DNA from: Micromonospora sp. LH3U1
Lineage (GTDB): Bacteria; Actinomycetota; Actinomycetes; Mycobacteriales; Micromonosporaceae
Assembly (NCBI RefSeq): GCF_028475105.1
Contig: NZ_CP116936.1
Location: 4,463,501 to 4,527,500 of the forward strand
Length of the DNA: 64,000 nucleotides
Reading direction: 5' to 3'
This document shows positions 15,220 through 23,104 of the stretch, piece by piece. A program made the translations under genes and the position numbers. Every line of letters starts with the position of its first letter. The first letter of the stretch is position 1. The notes beneath the pieces are model-generated. The model was not told where the DNA came from. It searched no databases and saw only the letters and a list, made by a program, of their open reading frames with translations.

Positions 15220-16662
15220 GTGAGACGTACCCTCCTGGCCCTTCTGGTCGCCCTCGGCGCCGCCGCGGCGACGGTCACGGCAGCGCCGGCGCACGCCGAC
15301 CCGATCGGCACCCTGGCCTGTCCCTCCATCCCCGCCAACCGCGACCCCGCGGTGACGCTTGTCGTCTACCGGGTCGCCCGCGCCCACAACGCCAACGACA
15401 AGGTGACGCTGTCCGCCTTCGAGGCGGGCTGGGTCGAGTCGCACATGAACAACCTGCCGTGTGGCGACAAGTCGTCGCTCGGGGTGTTCCAGCAGCGCTG
15501 GGACTACGGCTGGGGCACTCCGGAGCAGATCATGGACCCGGTCTACGCCAGCACCCAGTACGTCACCCGCGCAATAGTCTGCGACCGCGACAACCCGGGG
15601 TACAGCGCGGGCCAGGTCGCCCAGTGCGTCCAACGGTCGGGCTTTCCCGACCGGTACGACCAGGTGGCCGCCACTGCCCGGACCCAGCTCAACGAGGCGG
15701 CCCGTACCCACGCCATCGCCGGCGGGTCCGCCACCGACGTCACCGGCGACGGCCGGGACGACATCGTCAGCTTCACCCAGAACGCCCTCGCCGACGTCTA
15801 CGTCGGCGCCTCCACCGGCAGCGCCTTCGCCGGCACATCCGTGAAGTGGAACGACTTCTTCGCCATCGGCGGAGAGACCGCGTCCACCGGTGACGTCAAC
15901 GGCGACGGTAGGGACGACATCGTCACCTTCGCCCACAGCAACACCGGTGACGTGTACGTCGCGCTGTCCACCGGCACCTCGTTCGGCGGCGGCGGCAAGT
16001 GGCATGACTGGTTCGCCCCGGGCGCGGAGATCGGCGCGGTCGGCGACGTCAACGGGGATGGGCGCGACGACATCGTCGCGTTCACCCACAATCCCGCCGG
16101 CGACGTCTACGTCGCGCTGTCCACCGGCACCGGGTTCGGTCCCGGCCTCAAGTGGCACGAGTACTTCAGCCCGTTCGGTGAATTTCCCGCGCTCGGTGAC
16201 GTCAACGGCGACGGCCGCGACGACCTCATCACCTTCACCCAGGGCCCCGCCACCGCCAGCGACGTCATCGTCGCCCTGTCGAACGGCAGCTCGTTCGGCG
16301 CCGCGCAGAAGTGGCACGACCTGTTCGCCGTCGGCGCCGAACAACCGCGCGTCGGCGACATCAACGGCGACGGCCGCGACGACATCGTCACGTTCACCTG
16401 CAACGCCGACGCCGACGTCTACGCCGCCGTCTCCACCGGGACGGGCTTCGCGGGAACAACGGTGAAGTGGAACGACTACTTCTGCCTGGCCGGCGAGTTC
16501 CCGTACCTCGGTGACGCCAACGGCGACGGCAAGGACGACATCGTCGTCTTCACCAAGGGCGCCACCAACGACGTCCACGTCGGCCTCTCCACCGGCACCA
16601 ACTTCCTCGGCGCCACCAAATGGCACGACTTCTTCGGCCTCAACGGCGAGACGACGCTGTGA
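15220..16662 (+). CDS. Secreted lysozyme-like protein with six FG-GAP repeats
   Basis: A 480-residue exported protein. Residues 1-28 are a Sec signal ending at AHA|DP. Residues 30-165 form a lysozyme-like/transglycosylase domain with a candidate catalytic Glu in AFEAGWVESHMNNL, the substrate-loop motif SLGVFQQRWDYG, and four cysteines that could form disulfides. Residues 170-480 contain six repeats of about 50 residues, each starting D(V/I)NGDGRDDI and ending with KWHD-type motifs; the D-x-N-x-D-G-x-x-D loop is a calcium site. GTG 15220 is chosen because GAGGAGCATC precedes it and the signal starts there (RRTLLALLVALG). It is the first of three tandem wall hydrolases sharing this tail. Confidence 0.85.
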   Translation: MRRTLLALLVALGAAAATVTAAPAHADPIGTLACPSIPANRDPAVTLVVYRVARAHNANDKVTLSAFEAGWVESHMNNLPCGDKSSLGVFQQRWDYGWGTPEQIMDPVYASTQYVTRAIVCDRDNPGYSAGQVAQCVQRSGFPDRYDQVAATARTQLNEAARTHAIAGGSATDVTGDGRDDIVSFTQNALADVYVGASTGSAFAGTSVKWNDFFAIGGETASTGDVNGDGRDDIVTFAHSNTGDVYVALSTGTSFGGGGKWHDWFAPGAEIGAVGDVNGDGRDDIVAFTHNPAGDVYVALSTGTGFGPGLKWHEYFSPFGEFPALGDVNGDGRDDLITFTQGPATASDVIVALSNGSSFGAAQKWHDLFAVGAEQPRVGDINGDGRDDIVTFTCNADADVYAAVSTGTGFAGTTVKWNDYFCLAGEFPYLGDANGDGKDDIVVFTKGATNDVHVGLSTGTNFLGATKWHDFFGLNGETTL

Positions 16663-16682
16663 ACCGCGGATTGGAGACCCCC

Positions 16683-18737
16683 ATGCGACTGACCAGACGC
16701 ACGTGCGCACTCTTCCTGGCGGCGGCGCTCGCCGGCCAGGTCGCCGCCGCGCCGGCCAACGCGGCCCGACCCGTGGCGCCCAGCTCGCTCACCGCCGCCT
16801 TCGCCCGAGCCGGCGTCGAATTCGACGTGCCCCGGGATCTGCTGGTCGCGGTGGGCTACGGCGAGACCCGTCTGGACGGGCACGGCGGCCTGCCCAGCCA
16901 GGCCAACGGATTCGGGGTCATGCACCTCGTCAGCAACCCCACCCAGCACAGCCTCGAACGGGCGGCCACGCTCACCGGCGAACCGATCGACCGCCTGCGC
17001 TCGGTCACCTCGGCCAACATTCGGGGCGGCGCCGCGGTGCTGCGCGACCTGGCCGACAAAGAAGGACTGACCGCCGGCGCGCGAGACCGGCTCTCCGCCT
17101 GGTACCCAGTCGTGGCGCGGTACAGCGTAGCCGGCACCGACGCGACGGCCCGGCTGTACGCCGACCACGTCTACGACCTGCTGCGGACCGGTATCGCGGC
17201 CGGCTCGGTCCGGGTCGCGCCGCAGCCGGTCCGCCCCGAGCTCGGCCGCTACGCCTCGGTCGCCCCGGCCGGCACCGGCCCGACCGCCGCCGCGGCAGCA
17301 CCGCCGGAATACGGGCCGGCGCGCTGGATCTCCGCCTACAGCGGCAACTACCAGGTCGGCCGATCGTCGCGGATCACGACGGTGGCGGTGCACGTCACCC
17401 AGGGGTCGTACGCCGGCACCGTGAGCTGGTTCCAGAACCCGTCGGCGGGGGTGAGCGCGCACTACGTCGTGAAGTCGAGCAACGGTGAGATCACCCAGAT
17501 GGTCCGCGAGGGTGACACGGCCTACCACGCGCGCTCGGCCAATCCGTACGCCGTCGGTATCGAGCACGAAGGGTTCGTGGACAACCCGGCCTGGTTCACC
17601 GACGCCATGTACCGGTCGTCGGCCGCGCTGACCCGCTACCTCTGCGACAAGTACGGGCTGCCGAAGAACCGTACGGCGATCAAGGGGCACAACGAGCTGC
17701 CCGGCAACGATCACACCGACCCCGGCCCAAACTGGAACTGGAACTACTACATCTCGCTGGTCAACACCGGAGGCGGCTCGGGAGGTCGCTACCTGGCGGG
17801 ATCACCAACGGACTTCACCGGTGACGGCCGCGACGACGTGGTCACCTTCACCCAGGGCAGCCTCAACGACGTCTACGTCGCCACCTCCACCGGCAGCGCC
17901 TTCTCCGGCACCTCCGCCAAGTGGAACGACTTCTTCGGCCTCAACGGCGAGACCCTGCTCAGCGGCGACGTCGACGGCGACGGCAAGGACGACATCCTCG
18001 CGTTCAGCCACGGAGCCCTCGCCGACGTGTACGTGGCCCTCTCCACCGGCACCGGCTTCAGCCCCAGCCAGAAGTGGCACGACTGGTTCGCGCCGAACGC
18101 CGAGGTCGCCGCGGTGGGCGACGTCAACGGCGACGGCCGCGACGACATCATCACCTTCACCCACGACACCAACGGCGACGTGTATGTCGCCCTCTCCACC
18201 GGCACCGGCTTCGGCCCCGGCCTGAAGTGGCACGAGTACTTCTCGATCGCCGGGGAGTATCCGGCCCTCGGTGACGTCAACGGCGACGGCCGCGACGACA
18301 TCATCACCTTCACCCAGGGCCCGGTCACGGCGTCGGACGTCATCGTCGCCCTCTCCACCGGAACCGCGTTCGGGTCACCGCAGACGTGGCACGACCTGTT
18401 CGCCGTCGGCACCGAACAACCGCGCGTCGGGGACATCAACGGCGACGGCCGCGACGACATCGTCACGTTCACCTGCAACGCCGACGCCGACGTCTACGCC
18501 GCCGTCTCCACCGGCACCAGCTTCGCCGGGACCACAGTGAAGTGGAACGACTACTTCTGCCTGGCCGGCGAGTTCCCGTACCTCGGTGACGCCAACGGCG
18601 ACGGCAAGGACGACATCATCGTCTTCACCAAGGGCGCCACCAACGACGTCCACGTCGGCCTCTCCACCGGCACCAACTTCCTCGGCGCCACCAAATGGCA
18701 CGACTTCTTCGGCCTCAACGGCGAAACCACCCTCTGA
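16683..18737 (+). CDS. Secreted bifunctional lysozyme-like / N-acetylmuramoyl-L-alanine amidase with FG-GAP tail
   Basis: A 684-residue exported protein. A signal peptide (1-28, AANA|AR) is followed by a lysozyme-like domain at 33-170 (LLVAVGYGETRLDGH, GFGVMHLV, NIRGGAAVL). An Amidase_2/PGRP domain at 215-360 has the zinc residues H in VAVHVTQGS and H/D in GHNELPGNDHTDPG plus an acidic residue in GIEHEGF. A linker GGGSGGRYLAGSPTD leads into six FG-GAP calcium repeats (378-684). It would cut both glycan and the lactyl-peptide amide outside the cell. ATG 16683 lies 20 nt after the previous stop, with GGAG upstream. Its last two repeats are nearly identical in DNA to those of the preceding gene. 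Confidence 0.87.
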   Translation: MRLTRRTCALFLAAALAGQVAAAPANAARPVAPSSLTAAFARAGVEFDVPRDLLVAVGYGETRLDGHGGLPSQANGFGVMHLVSNPTQHSLERAATLTGEPIDRLRSVTSANIRGGAAVLRDLADKEGLTAGARDRLSAWYPVVARYSVAGTDATARLYADHVYDLLRTGIAAGSVRVAPQPVRPELGRYASVAPAGTGPTAAAAAPPEYGPARWISAYSGNYQVGRSSRITTVAVHVTQGSYAGTVSWFQNPSAGVSAHYVVKSSNGEITQMVREGDTAYHARSANPYAVGIEHEGFVDNPAWFTDAMYRSSAALTRYLCDKYGLPKNRTAIKGHNELPGNDHTDPGPNWNWNYYISLVNTGGGSGGRYLAGSPTDFTGDGRDDVVTFTQGSLNDVYVATSTGSAFSGTSAKWNDFFGLNGETLLSGDVDGDGKDDILAFSHGALADVYVALSTGTGFSPSQKWHDWFAPNAEVAAVGDVNGDGRDDIITFTHDTNGDVYVALSTGTGFGPGLKWHEYFSIAGEYPALGDVNGDGRDDIITFTQGPVTASDVIVALSTGTAFGSPQTWHDLFAVGTEQPRVGDINGDGRDDIVTFTCNADADVYAAVSTGTSFAGTTVKWNDYFCLAGEFPYLGDANGDGKDDIIVFTKGATNDVHVGLSTGTNFLGATKWHDFFGLNGETTL

Positions 18738-18756
18738 GTACGACAGGAGCCTCGCC

Positions 18757-19650
18757 ATGTCCCGGCCTTCGCGTACCCCCGTGCTCCGCGCCCTGGTCGC
18801 GCTGCTCACCCTGGCCACGGCGGTCCTGACCGCCGTGGTGGTGTCACCGTCGCCAGCGATGGCCGCACCGAACTTCAAAGCGCCGTTCCCCTGCGGGCAA
18901 CGCTGGACCTACGACCACCACAGCGCGGAGGTACGGCAGGCGTTGGACTTCGTACGCGCTGACGGCGGGACCACTGGAGGCACCCCGCAGGTCGCTTCCG
19001 CAGCGGGTGTGGCCCGGCAGTACTCGCAGCCGAGCGGAGCCGGCAACTACATCGTCATCGATCATGGTGGCGGGTGGACGACCTACTACTTCCACCTCAG
19101 CGCGTACTCGGTCGCCAGCGGCGCATACGTACAGCAGGGCCAGCAGATCGGCATCACCGGCAGCACGGGCAACTCCTCGGGGCCGCACCTGCACTACGAG
19201 CAGCTCTACAACGGTGTCGGGCAGACAATCGTCATCAACGGCGTCTCGCTCGCCCCCTACCCTGCCCAGTACAACCAGAAGTTCCTGGTCAGTGACAACT
19301 GCGGCGGGTCGTCCGGCGGCCGCTACCTGGCCGGCTCGCCCACGGACTTCACCGGCGACGGCCGCGACGACATCGTCGCGTTCACCCGTGGATCGCTCAA
19401 CGACGTGTATGTGTCGGCATCCACCGGCTCCTCGTTCGCCGGGACGTCGGTGAAGTGGAACGACTTCTTCTGCCTGCCCGGCGAGTTCCCCTATCTGGGT
19501 GACTACAACGGCGACGGCAAGGACGACATCATCGTCTTCACCAAGGGCGCCACCAACGACGTCCACGTCGGCCTCTCCACCGGCACCAGCTTCCTCGGCG
19601 GCGCGAAGTGGCACGACTTCTTCGGCCTGCCCAACGAGACCACCTTCTAA
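18757..19650 (+). CDS. Secreted M23 metallopeptidase with a two-repeat FG-GAP tail
   Basis: A 297-residue exported protein. A signal peptide of about 35 residues (AMA|AP) precedes an M23 domain (37-170). The HxH zinc motif is in SSGPHLHYEQL. The first half-site is YDHHSAEVRQALDF, whose His-to-Asp spacing is longer than in LytM and recalls the beta-lytic/LasA branch. The linker GGSSGGRYLAGSPTD is nearly the same as in the preceding amidase. Only two FG-GAP repeats follow, equivalent to the start of repeat 1 joined to the end of repeat 5 plus repeat 6. It would cut peptide cross-links. ATG 18757, site GACAGGAG, lies 19 nt after the previous stop. Confidence 0.87.
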   Translation: MSRPSRTPVLRALVALLTLATAVLTAVVVSPSPAMAAPNFKAPFPCGQRWTYDHHSAEVRQALDFVRADGGTTGGTPQVASAAGVARQYSQPSGAGNYIVIDHGGGWTTYYFHLSAYSVASGAYVQQGQQIGITGSTGNSSGPHLHYEQLYNGVGQTIVINGVSLAPYPAQYNQKFLVSDNCGGSSGGRYLAGSPTDFTGDGRDDIVAFTRGSLNDVYVSASTGSSFAGTSVKWNDFFCLPGEFPYLGDYNGDGKDDIIVFTKGATNDVHVGLSTGTSFLGGAKWHDFFGLPNETTF

Positions 19651-19666
19651 CTCCAAGGAGACTGCC

Positions 19667-20659
19667 ATGCCCGACGTTCCCCCGTCCGCGTCGATCAGCC
19701 GGCGCCGACTGATCGGCGGCTCCGCGGCGGTGGCCGCCGCCGGGATGTTCGCCGGCGCTCTCGCCGCGCCGTCCGCCGCCCAGGCCGCCGGTGACGGGTA
19801 CGGCCTGCGCATCGTCGACCGCAACGAGAACGGCGGCCGCCTCCAGTACTACCGCTTCGCCACCGATGCCATCGAGTGGGACCCCGCCGTCAACGTGCTG
19901 CTACCCGACGGGTACCACACCAGCGGTAAGCGGTACCCCGTGCTGTACCTGCTGCATGGCGGCAACGCCGACTTCCGCACCTTCCACATGCAGGACAACA
20001 TCATCGGTCTGACCGCCGGCCGGGAGGTCATCGTCGTCATGCCGGACGCGTCGACCGGCTGGTACTGCAATCCGGTGAACAGTTTTGTCGGGCCACGCAA
20101 CTGGGAGACCTTCCACATCGCCCAGCTGCTGCCGTGGATCGACGCTAACTTCCGTACCTTCGCCGAGTACAACGGGCGCGCGGTGGCCGGCTTCTCGATG
20201 GGCGGCTTCGGTGCGCTGAAGTACGCGGCCAAGTACTACGGCCACTTCTGCTCGGTCAGCTCGCACTCCGGGCCGGCCAGTCTCCGCCGGGACTTCGGAC
20301 TCGTCGTGCACTGGGCCAACGCCACCTCTGCCGCGCTGGATCTCGGCGGAGGCACCGTCTACGGGGTCCCGCTGTGGGACGAGGCCCGGGTCAACGCCGA
20401 CAACCCGGTCCAGCGCATTCCGAGTTTCCAGAACAAGCGGATCTTCCTGGCGGCCGGAACGTCACCCGACCCGATCAACTGGTTCGACACCGCCAACGAA
20501 AGCCAGGTGCTGGCCGGTCAGCGTGAGTTCCGCGCCGCCCTCGCCCGAGCCGGCATTCCGCACGAGTGGCGCGAGGTGCCGGGCGGGCACTTCTTCCGTC
20601 ACGACCTGTTCGTTCAAGATCTCAACGGCATGCTTGGACGTCTACGCCGCGCCGGCTGA
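19667..20659 (+). CDS. Tat-exported esterase D / antigen 85-like alpha/beta hydrolase
   Basis: A 330-residue secreted hydrolase. The twin-arginine signal (SRRRLIGGSAAVAAAGMFAG) ends near AQA|AG at residue 41. The fold markers are YPVLYLLHGGN (oxyanion region), the nucleophile elbow GFSMGG with Ser177, and a C-terminal catalytic His in PGGHFFRHD. The family covers S-formylglutathione-hydrolase-like esterases, feruloyl esterases and mycolyltransferases. Location after three wall hydrolases, 16 nt from the last stop and with AAGGAG upstream, suggests it acts on ester groups of the envelope or of plant polymer. Catalysis is likely; substrate is inferred. Confidence 0.87.
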   Translation: MPDVPPSASISRRRLIGGSAAVAAAGMFAGALAAPSAAQAAGDGYGLRIVDRNENGGRLQYYRFATDAIEWDPAVNVLLPDGYHTSGKRYPVLYLLHGGNADFRTFHMQDNIIGLTAGREVIVVMPDASTGWYCNPVNSFVGPRNWETFHIAQLLPWIDANFRTFAEYNGRAVAGFSMGGFGALKYAAKYYGHFCSVSSHSGPASLRRDFGLVVHWANATSAALDLGGGTVYGVPLWDEARVNADNPVQRIPSFQNKRIFLAAGTSPDPINWFDTANESQVLAGQREFRAALARAGIPHEWREVPGGHFFRHDLFVQDLNGMLGRLRRAG

Positions 20660-20749
20660 CCAGCCAACAAGGCCGGAAGGTGGGCCCCGGGGTGGCCCGG
20701 CGCGGGTTCCGGTTTCAACAGCGGCTCCGCTTACGTCAGGTCGAGCACA

Positions 20750-21394
20750 ATGATCGCCATGGTGCGGAAGCTCGATCGCGTGCGTTGGGTGGCGATTGGA
20801 CCGGCCGTAGGGACGGCCCTGGGTGCCGTCGACTCGGCCGTGAACCATGTGCCGATCTGGCTTGGCGAAGTCGGCATGGCGCGGGCCGATCGGGGTGCCT
20901 GGTCACAGGCCGCAGAGTTTGCCAGCCTCATCCTCGACGCCGGATGGGCGTGGGCCGCAGTGGCCGTGCTTGCGGGTTGGCTGGTGAGCCGGCACATGCG
21001 ACCCGCGGTGGGAATGTTGCGCGGGGCGGCCGCCGGGGCGCTCACGTTGGTGTTCGCCACCACCGCGTACTACGGCATGGACGTGATCTTCGACGGCGGT
21101 GCATGGTGGGACATGAGAACCCGGTACTGGCTGATCGGCAGCGTGGTGCTCGGCCCGGTGCTCGGGGTCGCCGGCACGTTGATCTGGCGCCCCAGACCCG
21201 CCGGGGCACTCGCCGCACTGCTGGTGCCTGCCGGCGCCGCCCTGCAGATGGTGGTCCTGCCTCCGCCGGCGGAAAGCCTGATGGCTCAGCCGGTGCGGCT
21301 GGCTGTCTGGGCTTTTGCGGCGGCAGCCGCTGTGCTGCTCGCCTGGGCCAGCGGTCGTCGGCGGACCTCGGCGCGATCAGTCAGGCCGAGCTGA
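20750..21394 (+). CDS. Multi-pass membrane protein of unknown function
   Basis: A 214-residue protein with about six hydrophobic segments: residues 14-30, 57-80, 87-110, 125-145, 150-172 and 180-200. The N-terminus is cytoplasmic and the C-terminus basic (SGRRRTSARS). Acidic and aromatic residues in loops (GMDVIFDGGAWWDMRTRYW) may be functional. No family recognised. The start may be ATG 20750 or ATG 20759; neither has a strong ribosome-binding site. It follows the secreted esterase by 90 nt on the same strand but looks like a separate unit. Confidence 0.6.
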   Translation: MIAMVRKLDRVRWVAIGPAVGTALGAVDSAVNHVPIWLGEVGMARADRGAWSQAAEFASLILDAGWAWAAVAVLAGWLVSRHMRPAVGMLRGAAAGALTLVFATTAYYGMDVIFDGGAWWDMRTRYWLIGSVVLGPVLGVAGTLIWRPRPAGALAALLVPAGAALQMVVLPPPAESLMAQPVRLAVWAFAAAAAVLLAWASGRRRTSARSVRPS

Positions 21395-21463
21395 CGTGAG
21401 ATTGACCGGCTCACTGCGGACACGGCACGGTAGGCACCGGCGGTCGCGGTAGCTTGGACGGTC

Positions 21464-22198
21464 ATGGCCACTATCGCCGACGTGCGTCACGAACTCGCCA
21501 CCTTTGCCGACCCCCGTCGAGCCGAGGCGTCGAGCCGGTTTCTGCAGATGGCTCCCGGGGGTTACGGCGAGGGCGACAGGGCCATCGGTGTCTCCGTGCC
21601 GGAACAGCGCAGGGTGGCCTCCCTGTTCTGGCACGACCTCTCCCTGGCCGAAGCAACGAAGCTGCTGAGCAGTGGCGTGCACGAGGAGAGGCTGACGTCG
21701 CTGTTCATCCTGGTGCGAAAGTTCGCCAAGGGGGACGAGGACGAACGAGGCCAGATCTTCGACATCGTCCTGGCCAACACCGCCCGCATCAACAACTGGG
21801 ACCTGGTGGACTCGTCCGTGCCGTACATCGTCGGCCCTTGGCTGATCGACAAGGACCGGACCGTCCTGGATCGGTTGGCCGAGTCAAGCCTGGTGTGGGA
21901 CCGGCGCATCGCCATCATGGCAACCTTCGCCTTCATCAAGACCGGTGACTTCCGCTGGACGTTCCGACTCAGTGAACGGCTGCTGCGCGACCCGCACGAC
22001 CTCGTTCGGAAGGCGGTGGGCTGGATGCTGCGCGAGGTGGGCAACCGTGACAGGGCGGCGGAGGAGGAGTTCCTGATCCGCCGCTACCGGGACATGCCAC
22101 GGGTCACGCTGCGGTACGCGATCGAGAAGTTCGAGCCGCAGCGACGTCGGGAGTACCTGTCCGGCGCGGTCCAGATGGCTGGCTCCGCCGGGTGGTGA
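21464..22198 (+). CDS. AlkD-like DNA alkylation repair protein
   Basis: A 244-residue all-helical HEAT-like protein of the DNA_alkylation family. Diagnostic stretches are NNWDLVDSSVPYIVGPWL, WDRRIAIMATFAFIKTGDF and VRKAVGWMLREVGNRD. These form the concave basic surface and the Trp/Asp residues used by AlkD to excise N3- and N7-alkylpurines without base flipping. The ATG is at 21464 with no strong upstream site, possibly a short-leader mRNA. The gene stands alone. A second, distinct member lies at 36055-36720. Confidence 0.87.
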   Translation: MATIADVRHELATFADPRRAEASSRFLQMAPGGYGEGDRAIGVSVPEQRRVASLFWHDLSLAEATKLLSSGVHEERLTSLFILVRKFAKGDEDERGQIFDIVLANTARINNWDLVDSSVPYIVGPWLIDKDRTVLDRLAESSLVWDRRIAIMATFAFIKTGDFRWTFRLSERLLRDPHDLVRKAVGWMLREVGNRDRAAEEEFLIRRYRDMPRVTLRYAIEKFEPQRRREYLSGAVQMAGSAGW

Positions 22199-22386
22199 GT
22201 CGTAGACCGGCGCGTCTGTGACCTCGCCGCCCGCGCCGCCGAGGCGATCCACGCCGCCGCGCCCGGAACCGACCCGTGCGCCGCGGTGACGAGCGTCCTC
22301 CCCCAGACCGGCCAATCCGCGCACTGACTCAAACCGGCCGTACGGCCACCACCGGCCTGAGTCGCCGCGCCGCCTCATAGCTCGCG

Positions 22387-22424
22387 GTAACTTAGGCAAA
22401 ACAAGCTTAGCGTCAAGTAACTTG
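22387..22424 (+). promoter_or_regulatory. Palindrome and repeats before the MarR gene
   Basis: CAAGTAACTTG at 22414-22424 is a perfect 11-bp palindrome, and GTAACTT occurs at 22387-22393 and again at 22417-22423, 30 bp apart. The stretch 22385-22436 is much richer in A/T than its surroundings and ends 15 nt before the MarR ATG. A MarR dimer binding here would block its own promoter. Confidence 0.5.
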
Positions 22425-22450
22425 CACGTTCACTATGCCAGAATCAGGTC

Positions 22451-22957
22451 ATGCGGCAGGAGAGAGCGACGGCGGCCGGCGACGGGGTGGACGCCATCGT
22501 CGGCCAGTGGGCGGTCGAGCGGCCCGACCTGGAGACCCTCCCGATGGAGGTCTTCGGTCGGATCTACCGGATCTCCCGGCTGATGGGCGACCGGATCGAG
22601 CGCGTGTACGCACCGTTCGGCATCGGACGCGGCGAGTTCGACGTGCTCGCCACTCTGCGCCGGTCCGGCGAGCCGTTCACGCTGTCGCCGAGCCAGTTGT
22701 CGGCGGCCCTCATGCTCACCACCGGCGGCATGACCGGCCGACTGGACAAGCTGGAACGGGCCGGGTTGCTGCAGCGCATCCCCGATCCGACGGATCGGCG
22801 TGCGCTGCGAGCCGAATTGACCGCCAAGGGCCGACAGATCGTGGACGAGGCGCTCACCGCCGGGCTCGCCGAGCAGGCGGCGGCGCTGAACCAGCTACCG
22901 GCCGCGCAACGCAAGCAACTGGCCGGACTGCTGCGTACGCTGCTCGCCGTCTGCTGA
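22451..22957 (+). CDS. MarR-family regulator
   Basis: A 168-residue winged-helix regulator. The recognition region is residues 78-112 (LSPSQLSAALMLTTGGMTGRLDKLERAGLL), followed by the wing with DPTDRRALRAELTAKGRQIVDEA. It would act as a dimer that releases DNA on binding a small phenolic or similar ligand. The upstream 60 nt hold an A/T-rich palindrome that is probably its operator. No obvious target gene is adjacent on the same strand, so it may mainly regulate itself or act at a distance. Confidence 0.88.
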   Translation: MRQERATAAGDGVDAIVGQWAVERPDLETLPMEVFGRIYRISRLMGDRIERVYAPFGIGRGEFDVLATLRRSGEPFTLSPSQLSAALMLTTGGMTGRLDKLERAGLLQRIPDPTDRRALRAELTAKGRQIVDEALTAGLAEQAAALNQLPAAQRKQLAGLLRTLLAVC

Positions 22958-23104
22958 TCCGCGCCGGAGTCATCCACGTAAAACACTGGCCCTGCCACAA
23001 GGTGAAGCCGGCCCAGCGCAAAGCGGAGGGTGGATCGGTCCCGTGGTGAGCGACACCTCGAGCCTGCCGCTGGGCAGGTCAAGCCTCGTACGATTCCGTG
23101 GTGG

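Noticed and set aside
15145..16710. 521-codon minus-strand frame over the first FG-GAP gene, with Asp/Val repeats
   Set aside because: Its repeats are the reverse reading of the FG-GAP repeats; the plus strand has the signal peptide, start signal and domains.
17873..18478. Regularly spaced DNA repeats in 15.7-19.6 kb considered as a CRISPR array or tandem-repeat RNA
   Set aside because: The roughly 150-bp periodicity is in frame and encodes the FG-GAP protein repeats; there are no spacers.
20660..20749. Possible terminator after the secreted esterase
   Set aside because: GC-rich but no convincing stem of eight or more pairs was found by eye.
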